Origin: Streptosporangium carneum
GTDB taxonomy: Bacteria; Actinomycetota; Actinomycetes; Streptosporangiales; Streptosporangiaceae
NCBI RefSeq assembly: GCF_027922005.1
Contig: NZ_BSEV01000029.1
Location: 1 to 64,000, forward strand
Length of the DNA stretch: 64,000 nt
Reading direction: 5' to 3'
Position 1 is the first letter of the stretch. Every line of letters begins with the position of its first letter. Made by a program: the position numbers and the translations under genes. Below, piece after piece: positions 10,001 through 17,669 of the stretch. The notes beneath the pieces were generated by a model that saw nothing but the letters and a program-made list of their open reading frames with translations, did not search any database and was not told the DNA's origin.

Positions 10001-13000
10001 GACGGCGACGGCCGCCGCCGCGGCGACGTCCTCCGAGCCGGAGGCCGCGGCGACCGCCTGGGCCTCGGCGGCCGGTCAGGCGGCGGCGGCCCCCGCGGCG
10101 GCGGCGAGACCTGCGGCGGTGGCGTCGGCAGGGGGCCCGGAAACGGCGTGGCAGCCCTCAGCCGGGCCTGCGGCGGACGCGTCCGTGGCCCGTATCCTGG
10201 CCGAGCAACTGGCCGTCATGCGGGAGCAGCTGCGCGTCCTCGCCCCGGGCGGCCTGACCGGCGCTCCCAACCCGGACACGGTCGTCGCGACCGGCCTCCC
10301 CGTTCCGGGCGTCGGCGGCCCCGCCCCGGGGGCCGTCGGCCCGGGCGGCGTCCCCAGCCCGAGCGCGGGCGGCGCGGCAGGGCTCCCCGCCCGGGCGGAC
10401 GGCCAGAGCGCCCTGAACCCCGGTTCCAGCGGAAACGGCGTCGCCGCGCCGACCGGCCAGACCGGCGGAACCGCCCGTGCCGCCCATGGCGCCGTCGATG
10501 GAGACAGTGCGGGCGGCACGTCCGCGCTCCGAGGAGAACCCGCCTCCGCGCCCGTCCACCGGCAGCGCGCGGGCAGGCTCACCGAGAGCCAGCAGCGCTA
10601 CGTGAACGAGCTCGTGACGCGGATGGACGCGCGCGGCGACTCCGCGAAGAAGCTGGCGGGCACGTTCAGGCCGCGCCTCGCGGAGAGTCGCCCGTGGGCG
10701 AACTTCCGGCCCGAGCTGAAGGAACTGCTCGTCCCCATCGTGGCCGAGCGGGCGGAGGGCGCGCGGATCTGGGACGACGCGGGCAACGCGTACACGGACT
10801 ACTGCATGGGCTTCGGCGTCCAGCTGTTCGGCCACAACCCCGCCTTCGTGACCGAGGCGGTGCGCCGCCAGCTCGACCGGACCTACTCGCTGGGATACCA
10901 GCTCAGGCAGAGCTACGAGCTGGCCGACCAGTTCTGCCGCGTCACCGGCCACGACCGGGTCACCTTCTGCAACACCGGTTCCGAGGCCGTGATGGGCGCG
11001 GTCCGGCTGGCGAGGCTGGCCACCGGGCGACGCAGGATCGCCTACTTCGAGAAGTCCTACCACGGGCTGGTCGACTCGGTCCTGGCCCGTGGAGGCCTGG
11101 AACCGGGGCAGTCCCTGCCCATCGCGCCGGGCCTGTCCCCAGGCGCGGTGAACGAGGCGATCGTCCTGCCCTACGGCGAGGAATCCTCACTGGACTACCT
11201 GAGGTCGGTGGCGGACGACCTCGCCGCGGTCATCGTCGAGCCCGTGCAGAACCGCAACCCGTCCGTGCAGCCCGCGGCGTTCCTGGCCGAGCTGCGGCGG
11301 CTCACCGCCGAACGCGGCGTCGTGCTGATCGCCGACGAGATGATCACCGGTTTCCGCGTCGGCCTGCGCGGCGCGATGGGGCACTTCGGCGTCACGCCGG
11401 ACATCGCCACCTACGGGAAGATCATCGGTGGTGGCCTGCCGATCGCGGCCATCGCGGGCCGTTCCGACCTGATGGACGGCATGGACGGCGGCACGTGGGG
11501 CTACGGCGACGACAGCGCGCCGACCGCGACGACCACCCTCTTCGGGGGGACGTTCCAGAAGCACCCGCTCTCCGTCAGCGCCGCGCGGGCGGTGCTGGAC
11601 CACCTCGAAGCGCGGGGACCGGCCCTCTACGAGGAGCTGAACGGCCGGGCCAAGCGGGTCACCGACGCGCTGGCGGAGATCATCCGCGCCGAGGAGCTGC
11701 CGTACACGATCGCGTCCTTCGGCTCGCTGTGGCGCGTCGAGTACCGCGGCGCGTCCAACTTCTACCAGCCCCTGCAGCTGGAGATGCTCTACCAGAGCCT
11801 GCTGTCGGACGGGATCTACGTGTGGGAGGGGCGGACGTTCTTCCTGTCGACCGCCCACGACGACCACGACGTGGAGCAGCTCGTGTCGGCGGTCGAACGG
11901 GGCGTCGGCAGGCTCAGAGCGGCCGAGTTCCTGCCGAGGCGGGAGCCGCTGAAGTGGCCCGCGACCCCGCAGCAGCGGCAGCTGTGGCGGCTCCAGCGCG
12001 ACCACGGTCCCGAGTGGACCGCCTACCACGAGAGCGTCCTGCTGCACCTGCGCGGACCGCTCGACAGGACGGCCCTCACCACCGCCGTCAGGTCGGTCTG
12101 GCGTCGCCATCCCGCGCTGCGGGCCACGCTGGCCGAGGAGGGAACTCTGCTCCGGTGCGACCAGGACACCACTCTGGACGTCCCCGTCATCGAGGAGAGC
12201 GACCTCAGGGCGTGGACGGACGCCCCGTTCCCGCTTGACCAGGGCCCCCTGTTCCGCGCCGCCCTGCTCGAGCGCGGGCCCGACCTGCACACGCTGGTCC
12301 TGTGCGCGCACCACATCGTCATGGACGGCGTGTCCGCCGCGCTCATACTGGCGGATCTCACCGACGCGTACGCCCAGGCCGTGCGCGGCGAGCCGGTCTC
12401 CTCCGCGGCCCTCCCCGTGCCGGGCCGCCTGCGCGGCCTCACCCACGACGGTACGGCTCCGCGCCGGGAACCGGCCGCCGCCGCGGACTTCGAACCGGCC
12501 TCGCGCCACACCGTCCATCTGCCGTCCGGCCTCTGGAGCGCGGTGGCCGAACGCGCCAGGCGTCTGGGGTGCACCCCCTTCATGCTCGCGTTCAGCGCGT
12601 TCGGCCACGCGCTGCACCAGGTGACGGGGCGCGCCGAGCTGGCCGTCGGGGTCCACGTCGACCGCAGGGCGACCTCGGAGGAACACGCCTTCGCCGGTCA
12701 CTTCCTCGAGGTCGCCACCGTCACCAGTTCCTCCAGCGACTCCTTCGACCACTACCGCGACCGGATCCAGAGCCGGCTGGTCAGGCTGCTGGGCTCGTCC
12801 GAGCAGTCCGACACCGCGGTCGAGGTGGTCTTCGACCTGAACCCGGCGCTGACGGACCTCTCCTGGCCCGGGCTCGAGGTCGAGATCGCCGCCCCGCAGG
12901 CCGGGCACGCGAAGTACGGGCTGTTCTTCGACGTCATACCGATCGCCGAGGAGGGCCTGGTCGAGGTGACCTACCGAGCCCCGTTCGACCACGACCTGGT

Positions 13001-13097
13001 CGAGCGGCTCTCCGCCCGCTGGATGTCCCTGCTCACCGACAAGCTCACGGACAGCCTCACCGGCGGGCTCGCCGACGGGCAGGACGCCCGTCCGTGA
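7047..13097 (+). CDS. Hybrid PKS-aminotransferase-NRPS: KS-AT-ACP-AMT-C
   Basis: 2016 aa. KS (about 1-425) has the full triad C173 (DTACSSG), H308 (EAHGSGT) and H346 (KSNIGH). AT (about 550-870) has GHSAGE with S641 and YAFHSPH; the Phe points to malonyl-CoA. ACP (about 895-975) has LGADSL, S931. An Ala/Gly/Pro-rich linker of about 190 residues follows. The class III PLP aminotransferase (about 1170-1620) has NTGSEA, DEMITGFR and K1458 in YGKIIGGG. A C domain (about 1630-2000) has HHIVMDG, H1756. Inferred job: extend the FAAL-loaded acyl chain by two carbons, convert the beta-keto group to beta-amino, and condense it with the first amino acid. No KR, DH or TE is present. Unlike the iturin enzyme the AT is built in, as in cyanobacterial microginin-type enzymes. 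Confidence 0.95.
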   Translation: MKEIAVVAMACRFPGGVTSPEDLWRLLVEEVDAIGEVPAGRWPVDRLYSADPAEPGKISSRWAGCVDGIEEFDAAFFGLSPAEAEHMDPQQRMLLEVAYEAMERGGLPPSHGLVRDCGVFVGISGSDYGRAVGGDLSAIGPYFSTGHALSIAANRISYTWDMRGPSVAVDTACSSGLVAVDMAVQSLRRGACSIALAGAVNVVLGPENWVSLSKFGMMATDGRCRSFGADGDGFVRSDGCALLLLKPLEAAERDGDEILAVIMGSAVNQDGRSNGLTAPNGPSQEAVIRNALADAGLDADAVSYVEAHGSGTPLGDPIEMGALVRTYGRRKAGLCHVGSVKSNIGHAESAAGIAGLAKLILCLRHAHLPASLHATPPNPRLRLDGTKVRVVTQARPWTAEGRLTGAVSSFGFGGTNAHVIVAAAPPGRPRPPAPDPASTSVSAFARSSPSPVSVPAVSSSPSPPASGPAAKRLVLPLSARSTAALRALAGRYADFLQAREEVSLSDLCHSTAVRRAHHRHRVALVVEDRRQLLRDLRDLPDLPDDGTPWRDPVLVFSGQGAQYPGMARHLMDEAPFADVVARCEPVFGQSLGVSVRALLGGDEPLPPHTDVAQAMLFTFQAGVCDLWRSLGVVPAAVVGHSAGETAAAYAAGLLDLESAADLTAARGTSMRLVHGCGRMVAVSGSADEAGPYLEDGVVVAAHNGPDTFVVSGRDPALTSVTHALTRAGFACSPLRGEYAFHSPHMRPAAEAMRAVRLGPAALAGSALFFSTVLGTIATGDRLDTDYWAEGITGPVRFQQAVEALLDTGFGSFLEIGPKPIHASGIVKTARRRGGGVRVVQAHRADGVVPTLVDLYRAGAELDWNAVHPEGAFIPELPTYPWQRTRHWAITKESGMRDDVVTTIKTLLADHLKLSTAEISDHAKFIDLGADSLVLLKLVSQLNERHGTSLQPTMLFDDHPTVRALAAAIEATGTPAAPAVAVAVATTATAAAAATSSEPEAAATAWASAAGQAAAAPAAAARPAAVASAGGPETAWQPSAGPAADASVARILAEQLAVMREQLRVLAPGGLTGAPNPDTVVATGLPVPGVGGPAPGAVGPGGVPSPSAGGAAGLPARADGQSALNPGSSGNGVAAPTGQTGGTARAAHGAVDGDSAGGTSALRGEPASAPVHRQRAGRLTESQQRYVNELVTRMDARGDSAKKLAGTFRPRLAESRPWANFRPELKELLVPIVAERAEGARIWDDAGNAYTDYCMGFGVQLFGHNPAFVTEAVRRQLDRTYSLGYQLRQSYELADQFCRVTGHDRVTFCNTGSEAVMGAVRLARLATGRRRIAYFEKSYHGLVDSVLARGGLEPGQSLPIAPGLSPGAVNEAIVLPYGEESSLDYLRSVADDLAAVIVEPVQNRNPSVQPAAFLAELRRLTAERGVVLIADEMITGFRVGLRGAMGHFGVTPDIATYGKIIGGGLPIAAIAGRSDLMDGMDGGTWGYGDDSAPTATTTLFGGTFQKHPLSVSAARAVLDHLEARGPALYEELNGRAKRVTDALAEIIRAEELPYTIASFGSLWRVEYRGASNFYQPLQLEMLYQSLLSDGIYVWEGRTFFLSTAHDDHDVEQLVSAVERGVGRLRAAEFLPRREPLKWPATPQQRQLWRLQRDHGPEWTAYHESVLLHLRGPLDRTALTTAVRSVWRRHPALRATLAEEGTLLRCDQDTTLDVPVIEESDLRAWTDAPFPLDQGPLFRAALLERGPDLHTLVLCAHHIVMDGVSAALILADLTDAYAQAVRGEPVSSAALPVPGRLRGLTHDGTAPRREPAAAADFEPASRHTVHLPSGLWSAVAERARRLGCTPFMLAFSAFGHALHQVTGRAELAVGVHVDRRATSEEHAFAGHFLEVATVTSSSSDSFDHYRDRIQSRLVRLLGSSEQSDTAVEVVFDLNPALTDLSWPGLEVEIAAPQAGHAKYGLFFDVIPIAEEGLVEVTYRAPFDHDLVERLSARWMSLLTDKLTDSLTGGLADGQDARP

Positions 13098-13134
13098 CCG
13101 GTCCGGGGGACGGCCATCCCGTCCCCCGGACCGG
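13098..13134 (+). terminator. Strong hairpin terminator of the lipopeptide operon
   Basis: A perfect 16-bp GC-rich inverted repeat (13098-13113 with 13119-13134, loop ccatc) begins on the base after the PKS stop. No T-run follows, which is common in actinomycetes. It marks the right boundary of the biosynthetic operon. Confidence 0.8.
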
Positions 13135-13208
13135 ACTCGGGGACAGCCCCCGGAGCCGGTCCGACCCCGTCGGCTGATCGCCCGGTCACGGATCTGGGCG
13201 CCCTCCGG

Positions 13209-14279
13209 TCACGGGGCGGTCGGGACGCGGCGGGCGCGGGAGCGGCGGAAGCCGATCAGCAGGGCCAGCGCGGCGACGAACGCGATCAGGGCGGCCAGCG
13301 ACAGGCTGGCCCCCAGCGGGGAGGACAGGGCGGCCGGCAGGCCCCAGGTTCCGGGGCGGGTGGGGAAGGTGAGCGTGCCGGTCGCCGTACGCTCGATCCG
13401 GCCGCTGTGCAGGGTGAGGTGGAACTTCCACGGACCGTCGGGCAGGTCGTCGCCCAGCAGGACGGCGACGTCGGTGTGGTCGCCGGGGGCGAGGGTGGTG
13501 GCGTGCTCGGTGGAGAAGGGGCCTGCGCTCATCGAGCTCGGCCCTTCCGACAGCGACACCTGTCCTTCCAGGTCAAGGGCGCGCTGGCCGGTGTTGGCGA
13601 CGGCTGCGATGATCTTGGGCTGCCCGTCCTCGGTGCGTTGCGGGATGATCTGGCCGATCTCGAAGTCGGAGGGCGGTTCCCCGCCCGGCCCGATGTCGAG
13701 GTAGGCGCGGATCCCGACCCGGTGGACGAGGGCGATGTTTCCCTGCGGGCCTGGTGCGGGAGAGGACAGCTCAGCCCAGATGACCGCGTAGCGCTCCGCC
13801 TTGGTCGCCCAGGCCGGTACCGCGACGGTGGCCTTGACGGGGACTCTGCTGCGGCCCGGCAGGTCCAGCGCGGAGCGGTCGAGGGTGATCCATGAGCTCA
13901 GCTCGTTGGCGGTGCGGCCGGGGTCGAAGACGAAGCCACCGTCTTTGACGGAGGCCCCGGCCGCGTACAGCTCCACGTGCTGAGGTCTGGACGAGGCGTT
14001 GTGGATCTCCAACCGCCGGGTGAAGGTGGTGCCGGGGTTGACGTGGTCGACGATGAAGGCGTGCGAACGGGGGTCGTTCATCCGGTTGGCGGGGATCTCC
14101 AGCAGCCTGATGCCCAGGATGCTCCTGCCCGCCGGCCGGGCCGGCTCCCCGCCCGGCCCACCGGCCGTGGCCGCTCCTGCGGCCACGGCGGCAGGAGCGG
14201 CGACGAAGGCGAGCAGCAGCGCTGTCAGCAGTGCCGCGCGGACGGCGCGGCACGGCGGATGCGGCGGACGATCAGGCAA
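13209..14279 (-). CDS. Secreted, membrane-anchored WxL-interacting-like (DUF916-type) protein
   Basis: 356 aa. It has an N-terminal Sec-type hydrophobic signal (about 12-34), an Ig-like extracellular region, one C-terminal membrane helix (about 320-343) and a short basic tail RRSRARR. This layout and the segment HAFIVDHVNPGTTFTRRLEIHN match the Firmicute WxL-interacting proteins, which hold WxL proteins at the cell surface. The start is TTG 14279 inside the last codons of the upstream WxL-like gene, so translation is probably coupled. Assignment is by layout and recalled similarity; an FixG-like C-terminal Ig fold is also possible. Confidence 0.7.
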   Translation of the reverse strand: MPDRPPHPPCRAVRAALLTALLLAFVAAPAAVAAGAATAGGPGGEPARPAGRSILGIRLLEIPANRMNDPRSHAFIVDHVNPGTTFTRRLEIHNASSRPQHVELYAAGASVKDGGFVFDPGRTANELSSWITLDRSALDLPGRSRVPVKATVAVPAWATKAERYAVIWAELSSPAPGPQGNIALVHRVGIRAYLDIGPGGEPPSDFEIGQIIPQRTEDGQPKIIAAVANTGQRALDLEGQVSLSEGPSSMSAGPFSTEHATTLAPGDHTDVAVLLGDDLPDGPWKFHLTLHSGRIERTATGTLTFPTRPGTWGLPAALSSPLGASLSLAALIAFVAALALLIGFRRSRARRVPTAP

Positions 14280-14853
14280 CGGAGTGGTTGATCGTACCGG
14301 TGTAGGTGCCCACCACCGCCTGAGCGGGGATGTTGATCACGATGTTCGGGGTCCAGGTGGCGGAGTTGTTACCGGACCCGGTCGTCTTGGCGTAGGCGGT
14401 GCGCGAGACGTCCAGTGACTGCGCGGCCGCCCGGTCGGCCTGACCGATCACGAAGGTGCCGGTGCCGGTGGTGGTGGCGGTCCCGGACCAGTACAGGGCG
14501 TCGGCGGTGGAGATGGTCTCGGCGGCGGTGCCGCCGCCGGTGGTGAACCCGCCCGACGCGGCGATCACCGACGCCGTCCAGGTGGCGGCCAGCGCGGCGC
14601 GCTGGTCGGTCACCGTGATCGCCCCGAGCGGCCCGCTGATCTGGTTGCCGGGCACGCCGCCTCCGATGTTGGCCGGCACGTCGGGCACGGCGATCGTCAG
14701 CCCGTTCTGCGCGGTCACGGTGAAGGACACCGTGGTGGAACAGGTGGTCGAGGCGGGGCAGGTGTCGGCGTGGGCGGGCAGGACCACCGCTCCCAGGGCC
14801 ACCACCAGGCTGGCGGCGCCTGCCAACGCGACGCCCAGACGGTTGTTCGGCAC
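14272..14853 (-). CDS. Secreted WxL-like domain protein
   Basis: 193 aa from GTG 14853, with AAGGAG 7 bases upstream. A signal peptide ends near PAHA-DTCP. The mature part is Thr/Ser/Ala-rich and beta-predicted, with the pattern W-T-A-S-V in the middle and a C-terminus GTYTGTINHSVA that resembles the end of WxL domains. The divergent gene at 15251 ends with the closely similar GVYTGVITHSVA. It sits directly before the membrane-anchored partner. Likely a cell-wall-associated surface protein; its ligand is unknown. Confidence 0.75.
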   Translation of the reverse strand: MPNNRLGVALAGAASLVVALGAVVLPAHADTCPASTTCSTTVSFTVTAQNGLTIAVPDVPANIGGGVPGNQISGPLGAITVTDQRAALAATWTASVIAASGGFTTGGGTAAETISTADALYWSGTATTTGTGTFVIGQADRAAAQSLDVSRTAYAKTTGSGNNSATWTPNIVINIPAQAVVGTYTGTINHSVA

Positions 14854-15250
14854 GATCGATCTCCTTCGCTGAGCGGCCGTCGTCCGGGCCGTTCTGATCG
14901 CATTCTGCTTCGTGATCCCCCCGAACCAGCCGCCCTAGGGGGCCCGTGCCAGCTTTTGGCGATCACATGGCGACTTTTGACGATCAACAGGTGCGGACCT
15001 CCCAGGCCGATGGCCGTGACCGCCGGTCATATCGCTTGTAGGGGCTTTGGGACACGACACCCCGGAAGTGTGCGCGTTTGTCCGGCGTCGGTTGCTTGCG
15101 CCGCCGTCTTTGTCGTGGATTGGCCGCCCGCCATCACGGCTGCGAAACGCGGCGTCGCGGGTGTCATCTAGGCTGCCACCGGTTCCGCCGCGCACCACCG
15201 GCCCGGACGCCTCACCGGCGTCATCGATCAGACACGTGCGAGGAGTCACG
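14854..15250. other. Divergent intergenic region between two WxL-like genes
   Basis: 397 bases with no convincing gene. It must hold the promoters of both divergent surface-protein genes. The one clear pattern is a 13-base direct repeat at 14953 and 14974, listed separately. Confidence 0.7.
14953..14986. promoter_or_regulatory. 13-bp direct repeat, likely regulator site
   Basis: CTTTTGGCGATCA (14953-14965) recurs as CTTTTGACGATCA (14974-14986). The copies match at 12 of 13 bases and start 21 bases apart, two turns of the helix. They lie between the divergent WxL-like genes, so a regulator could bind both on one face. Confidence 0.5.
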
Positions 15251-15844
15251 ATGCGTAAGACCCGTGCGGGCGCCTTCGCCGTATCGGCCCCTTTGCCGTT
15301 GGCGACGTCGATCATCATGCTGCTCCCCCTCGGCGCCCCCGCCGTCCCTGCCGCGGCGTCGGCCCGCGGGGCCACAGTGGACAGGACGGTGAACTCGACG
15401 GTGGCGCTACGCGCCGACCAGCTGACCATCACCGTGCCCACCTCAGCGAACTTCGGCAGCCACAAGGTCGGCGACGTCTTCAGCGCCTCCCTGGGCACGG
15501 TCATCGTGGCCGACAGCCGGAACGGATCTCCCGTGTGGACGGCGACGGTGTCGGCCACCAACTTCACCACCGGAACCGGAACCCCGGCCCAGACCATCGC
15601 CAAGAGCAGCGTCTCCTACTGGTCCGGCCCGACCACCGCCTCCTCCGGCGGCGGCAGCCGCACCCCAGGTCAGCCCACCGCGGCCCAGAAGGCCGCCCTG
15701 ACCGCGACGGTGACCGCGTTCAGCGGGCGCAAGCTGAACGGCATCGCCAACTCCACCAGCTGGCAGCCGACGCTCGTCGTCACCGTCCCGTCCTCCGCGG
15801 CCACGGGCGTCTACACCGGCGTCATCACCCACTCGGTCGCCTGA
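15251..15844 (+). CDS. Secreted WxL-like domain protein (paralogue of 14272-14853)
   Basis: 197 aa from ATG 15251, preceded by AGGAG with 5-base spacing. The signal peptide runs to about residue 38 (AAASA). The body has VWTATVSATNFTTG and the C-terminus SWQPTLVVTVPSSAATGVY... ending ITHSVA, in register with the WxL-like protein encoded divergently. The shared ending and divergent arrangement suggest a duplicated pair of surface proteins under one control region. No enzyme motif is visible. Confidence 0.75.
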   Translation: MRKTRAGAFAVSAPLPLATSIIMLLPLGAPAVPAAASARGATVDRTVNSTVALRADQLTITVPTSANFGSHKVGDVFSASLGTVIVADSRNGSPVWTATVSATNFTTGTGTPAQTIAKSSVSYWSGPTTASSGGGSRTPGQPTAAQKAALTATVTAFSGRKLNGIANSTSWQPTLVVTVPSSAATGVYTGVITHSVA

Positions 15845-16220
15845 GCGGCCCCTTTCTCCCCCTGAGCCCGACGAAAGGCCGACGTCTTCTGCCTCCGACG
15901 GGAGGCCGGCGTCCCCGGCCCACCGCAGGAGGCCGACAGCCCTCCACCCGCCCGCGGCGGTTTCGCCGATGAGTTGGCGCTTCCATGACCAGCCACGAAC
16001 GTAAATCCCCGAAACCGCCCAGTCGCCGCAGGAGATAGTGAGCCCGGGCGGGACCGGACAGTCCCGACCGGCGCCGCCCGAAGCGGCCTCTTCGACATGC
16101 GCACCGACACGCGCGGCCACCTCCGACCGGCCCGTTCGAGGCCGCAGCGGTGGACCGCTCGCACGCGCCCACCGGCCCGCCCTGCCTTCTTCCGCACCGT
16201 CAGTCCTGGAAAGGGATGTC
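15845..16220. other. Intergenic region, no gene recognised
   Basis: 376 bases between the WxL-like gene and the propeller gene. Open frames here are arginine/proline-rich and start without ribosome sites. I see no clear terminator or operator. Confidence 0.5.
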
Positions 16221-17396
16221 ATGCGTCATCGTTCTGGACGCCGGGGACACCGGCTCGCGGCCATCGCCATGGCCCTGGTGGTAAGCGCTCCCACAGCCGC
16301 CTTCGCCGCCGCACCGCCCCAGCGCCCGTCTCCTCCCCGCCCGTGGGTCTCCCTGTGCCTGAAGCTCAAGCTGATGCCGCAACACCGGCGCGTCCGCTGT
16401 CACTTCCCTCCCGCGCCCCGGCTGGCCGCGCAGACCCGGTCGGCCGCGCAGACCCGGCTGAGCACACCGATCCGGCCGACCGCGCAGGCCCCGCGCACGG
16501 CGAAGGCCCGTCTGGTGCCGGCGATCAGTGAGCTGGCGATCCCGACCAGCCCGGCGACCCCCATCGGAATCACCGGCGGGCCGGACGGCGCGCTGTGGTT
16601 CACCGAGAACTACGCCAACAAGATCGGGCGGATCGCCACCACCGGCCTGTTCACCGAGTACTCCCTGCCCACCGTCGACGCCCAGCCCGGACACATCACC
16701 GTCGGCCCCGACGGCGCGCTGTGGTTCACCGAGGCGGTCGGCAACAAGATCGGACGCATCACCACCTCCGGCACCATCACCGAATACTCGCTGCCCACCG
16801 CCGCCGCCTACCCCTGGGGCATCACCGTCGGTCCGGACGACGCGCTGTGGTTCGTCGAGTCGGACGCCAACCAGGTCGGACGCATCACCACCTCCGGCAG
16901 CATCACCGAGTACCCGCTGCCCACCAGCGGCGCCTACCCGCTGCGCATCACCGCCGGCTCGGACGGCAACCTGTGGTTCACCGAGGCGCTGGCAGGCGGC
17001 CTCGGCCGTATCACCACCTCCGGCACCATCACCGAGTTCGCCGCGCCCTCCACCGGCGCGATGCCCATCGGCATCACCGCGGGCCCGGACGGCAACCTGT
17101 GGTACACCGACGCCAACGGAAAGGTCGGCTCCGCCACCACCTCGGGTTCCTTCACCGAGTACCCGCTGACCGACCCCAACAGCTTCCCGTGGGGCATCAC
17201 CGTCGGCCCGGACGACAACCTCTGGTTCGTCGAGCAGATCGCCAACAACGTCGCCAGCGTCACCACCTCCGGGACGATCGGCGAGTACCCGCTGCCGACC
17301 CCCGTCGCCGGGCCGTTCGACATCACGCTCGGCCCCGACGACAACCTCTGGCTGACCGAGGACTACGTCGACCAGATCGCCCTGGTCGCCCCCTGA
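16221..17396 (+). CDS. Secreted seven-bladed beta-propeller, virginiamycin B lyase-like fold
   Basis: 391 aa from ATG 16221, behind GGAAAGG. A signal peptide (about 1-32) and a basic Pro/Arg/Ala-rich stretch to about residue 95 are followed by seven repeats of about 42 residues. Each follows the pattern P-x-x-I-T-x-G-P-D-G-x-L-W-F-T-E ... GRITTSGxITEY, as in the Vgb/SMP-30-like propeller. In Staphylococcus Vgb, catalysis needs two His plus Glu residues. Here the propeller contains a single His (GHI in repeat 2), so streptogramin cleavage is unlikely. A binding or cell-surface role fits better. A strong terminator follows. Confidence 0.8.
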   Translation: MRHRSGRRGHRLAAIAMALVVSAPTAAFAAAPPQRPSPPRPWVSLCLKLKLMPQHRRVRCHFPPAPRLAAQTRSAAQTRLSTPIRPTAQAPRTAKARLVPAISELAIPTSPATPIGITGGPDGALWFTENYANKIGRIATTGLFTEYSLPTVDAQPGHITVGPDGALWFTEAVGNKIGRITTSGTITEYSLPTAAAYPWGITVGPDDALWFVESDANQVGRITTSGSITEYPLPTSGAYPLRITAGSDGNLWFTEALAGGLGRITTSGTITEFAAPSTGAMPIGITAGPDGNLWYTDANGKVGSATTSGSFTEYPLTDPNSFPWGITVGPDDNLWFVEQIANNVASVTTSGTIGEYPLPTPVAGPFDITLGPDDNLWLTEDYVDQIALVAP

Positions 17397-17420
17397 CCAC
17401 CGAGCGCGAAAACACCCGGG

Positions 17421-17473
17421 GTCGTCGTGGCGCCCGCCCCGCCCTGAGCCGGGGCGGCGGGCGTCACGACGAC
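17421..17473 (+). terminator. Hairpin terminator after the propeller gene
   Basis: A long inverted repeat: GTCGTCGTG (17421-17429) pairs with CACGACGAC (17465-17473), and CGCCCGCC pairs with GGCGGGCG inside it, with a further G/C stem near the loop. It starts 25 bases after the stop at 17396. Confidence 0.75.
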
Positions 17474-17669
17474 GGACTCCCACCCGTCGAGGTCATCAGG
17501 GGTGGGACGCCGGTGGAGACGCGACTTTGGTAGGCGTCGTCCAGACGATGGACCGATGACCGCGGCACGGCCGTCGGAGAAGAATCGGCGGGGCTCCCGA
17601 GAAGAGCCGGGTCGACCGATCGGCCGGGCGGGGGCCGTTCGGGACGGACGACCAGGTGAGGAGCCCCCC

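Noticed and set aside
16221-17396. Virginiamycin B lyase as a resistance gene
   Set aside because: The propeller holds only one His, so the known catalytic His/Glu set cannot be complete.
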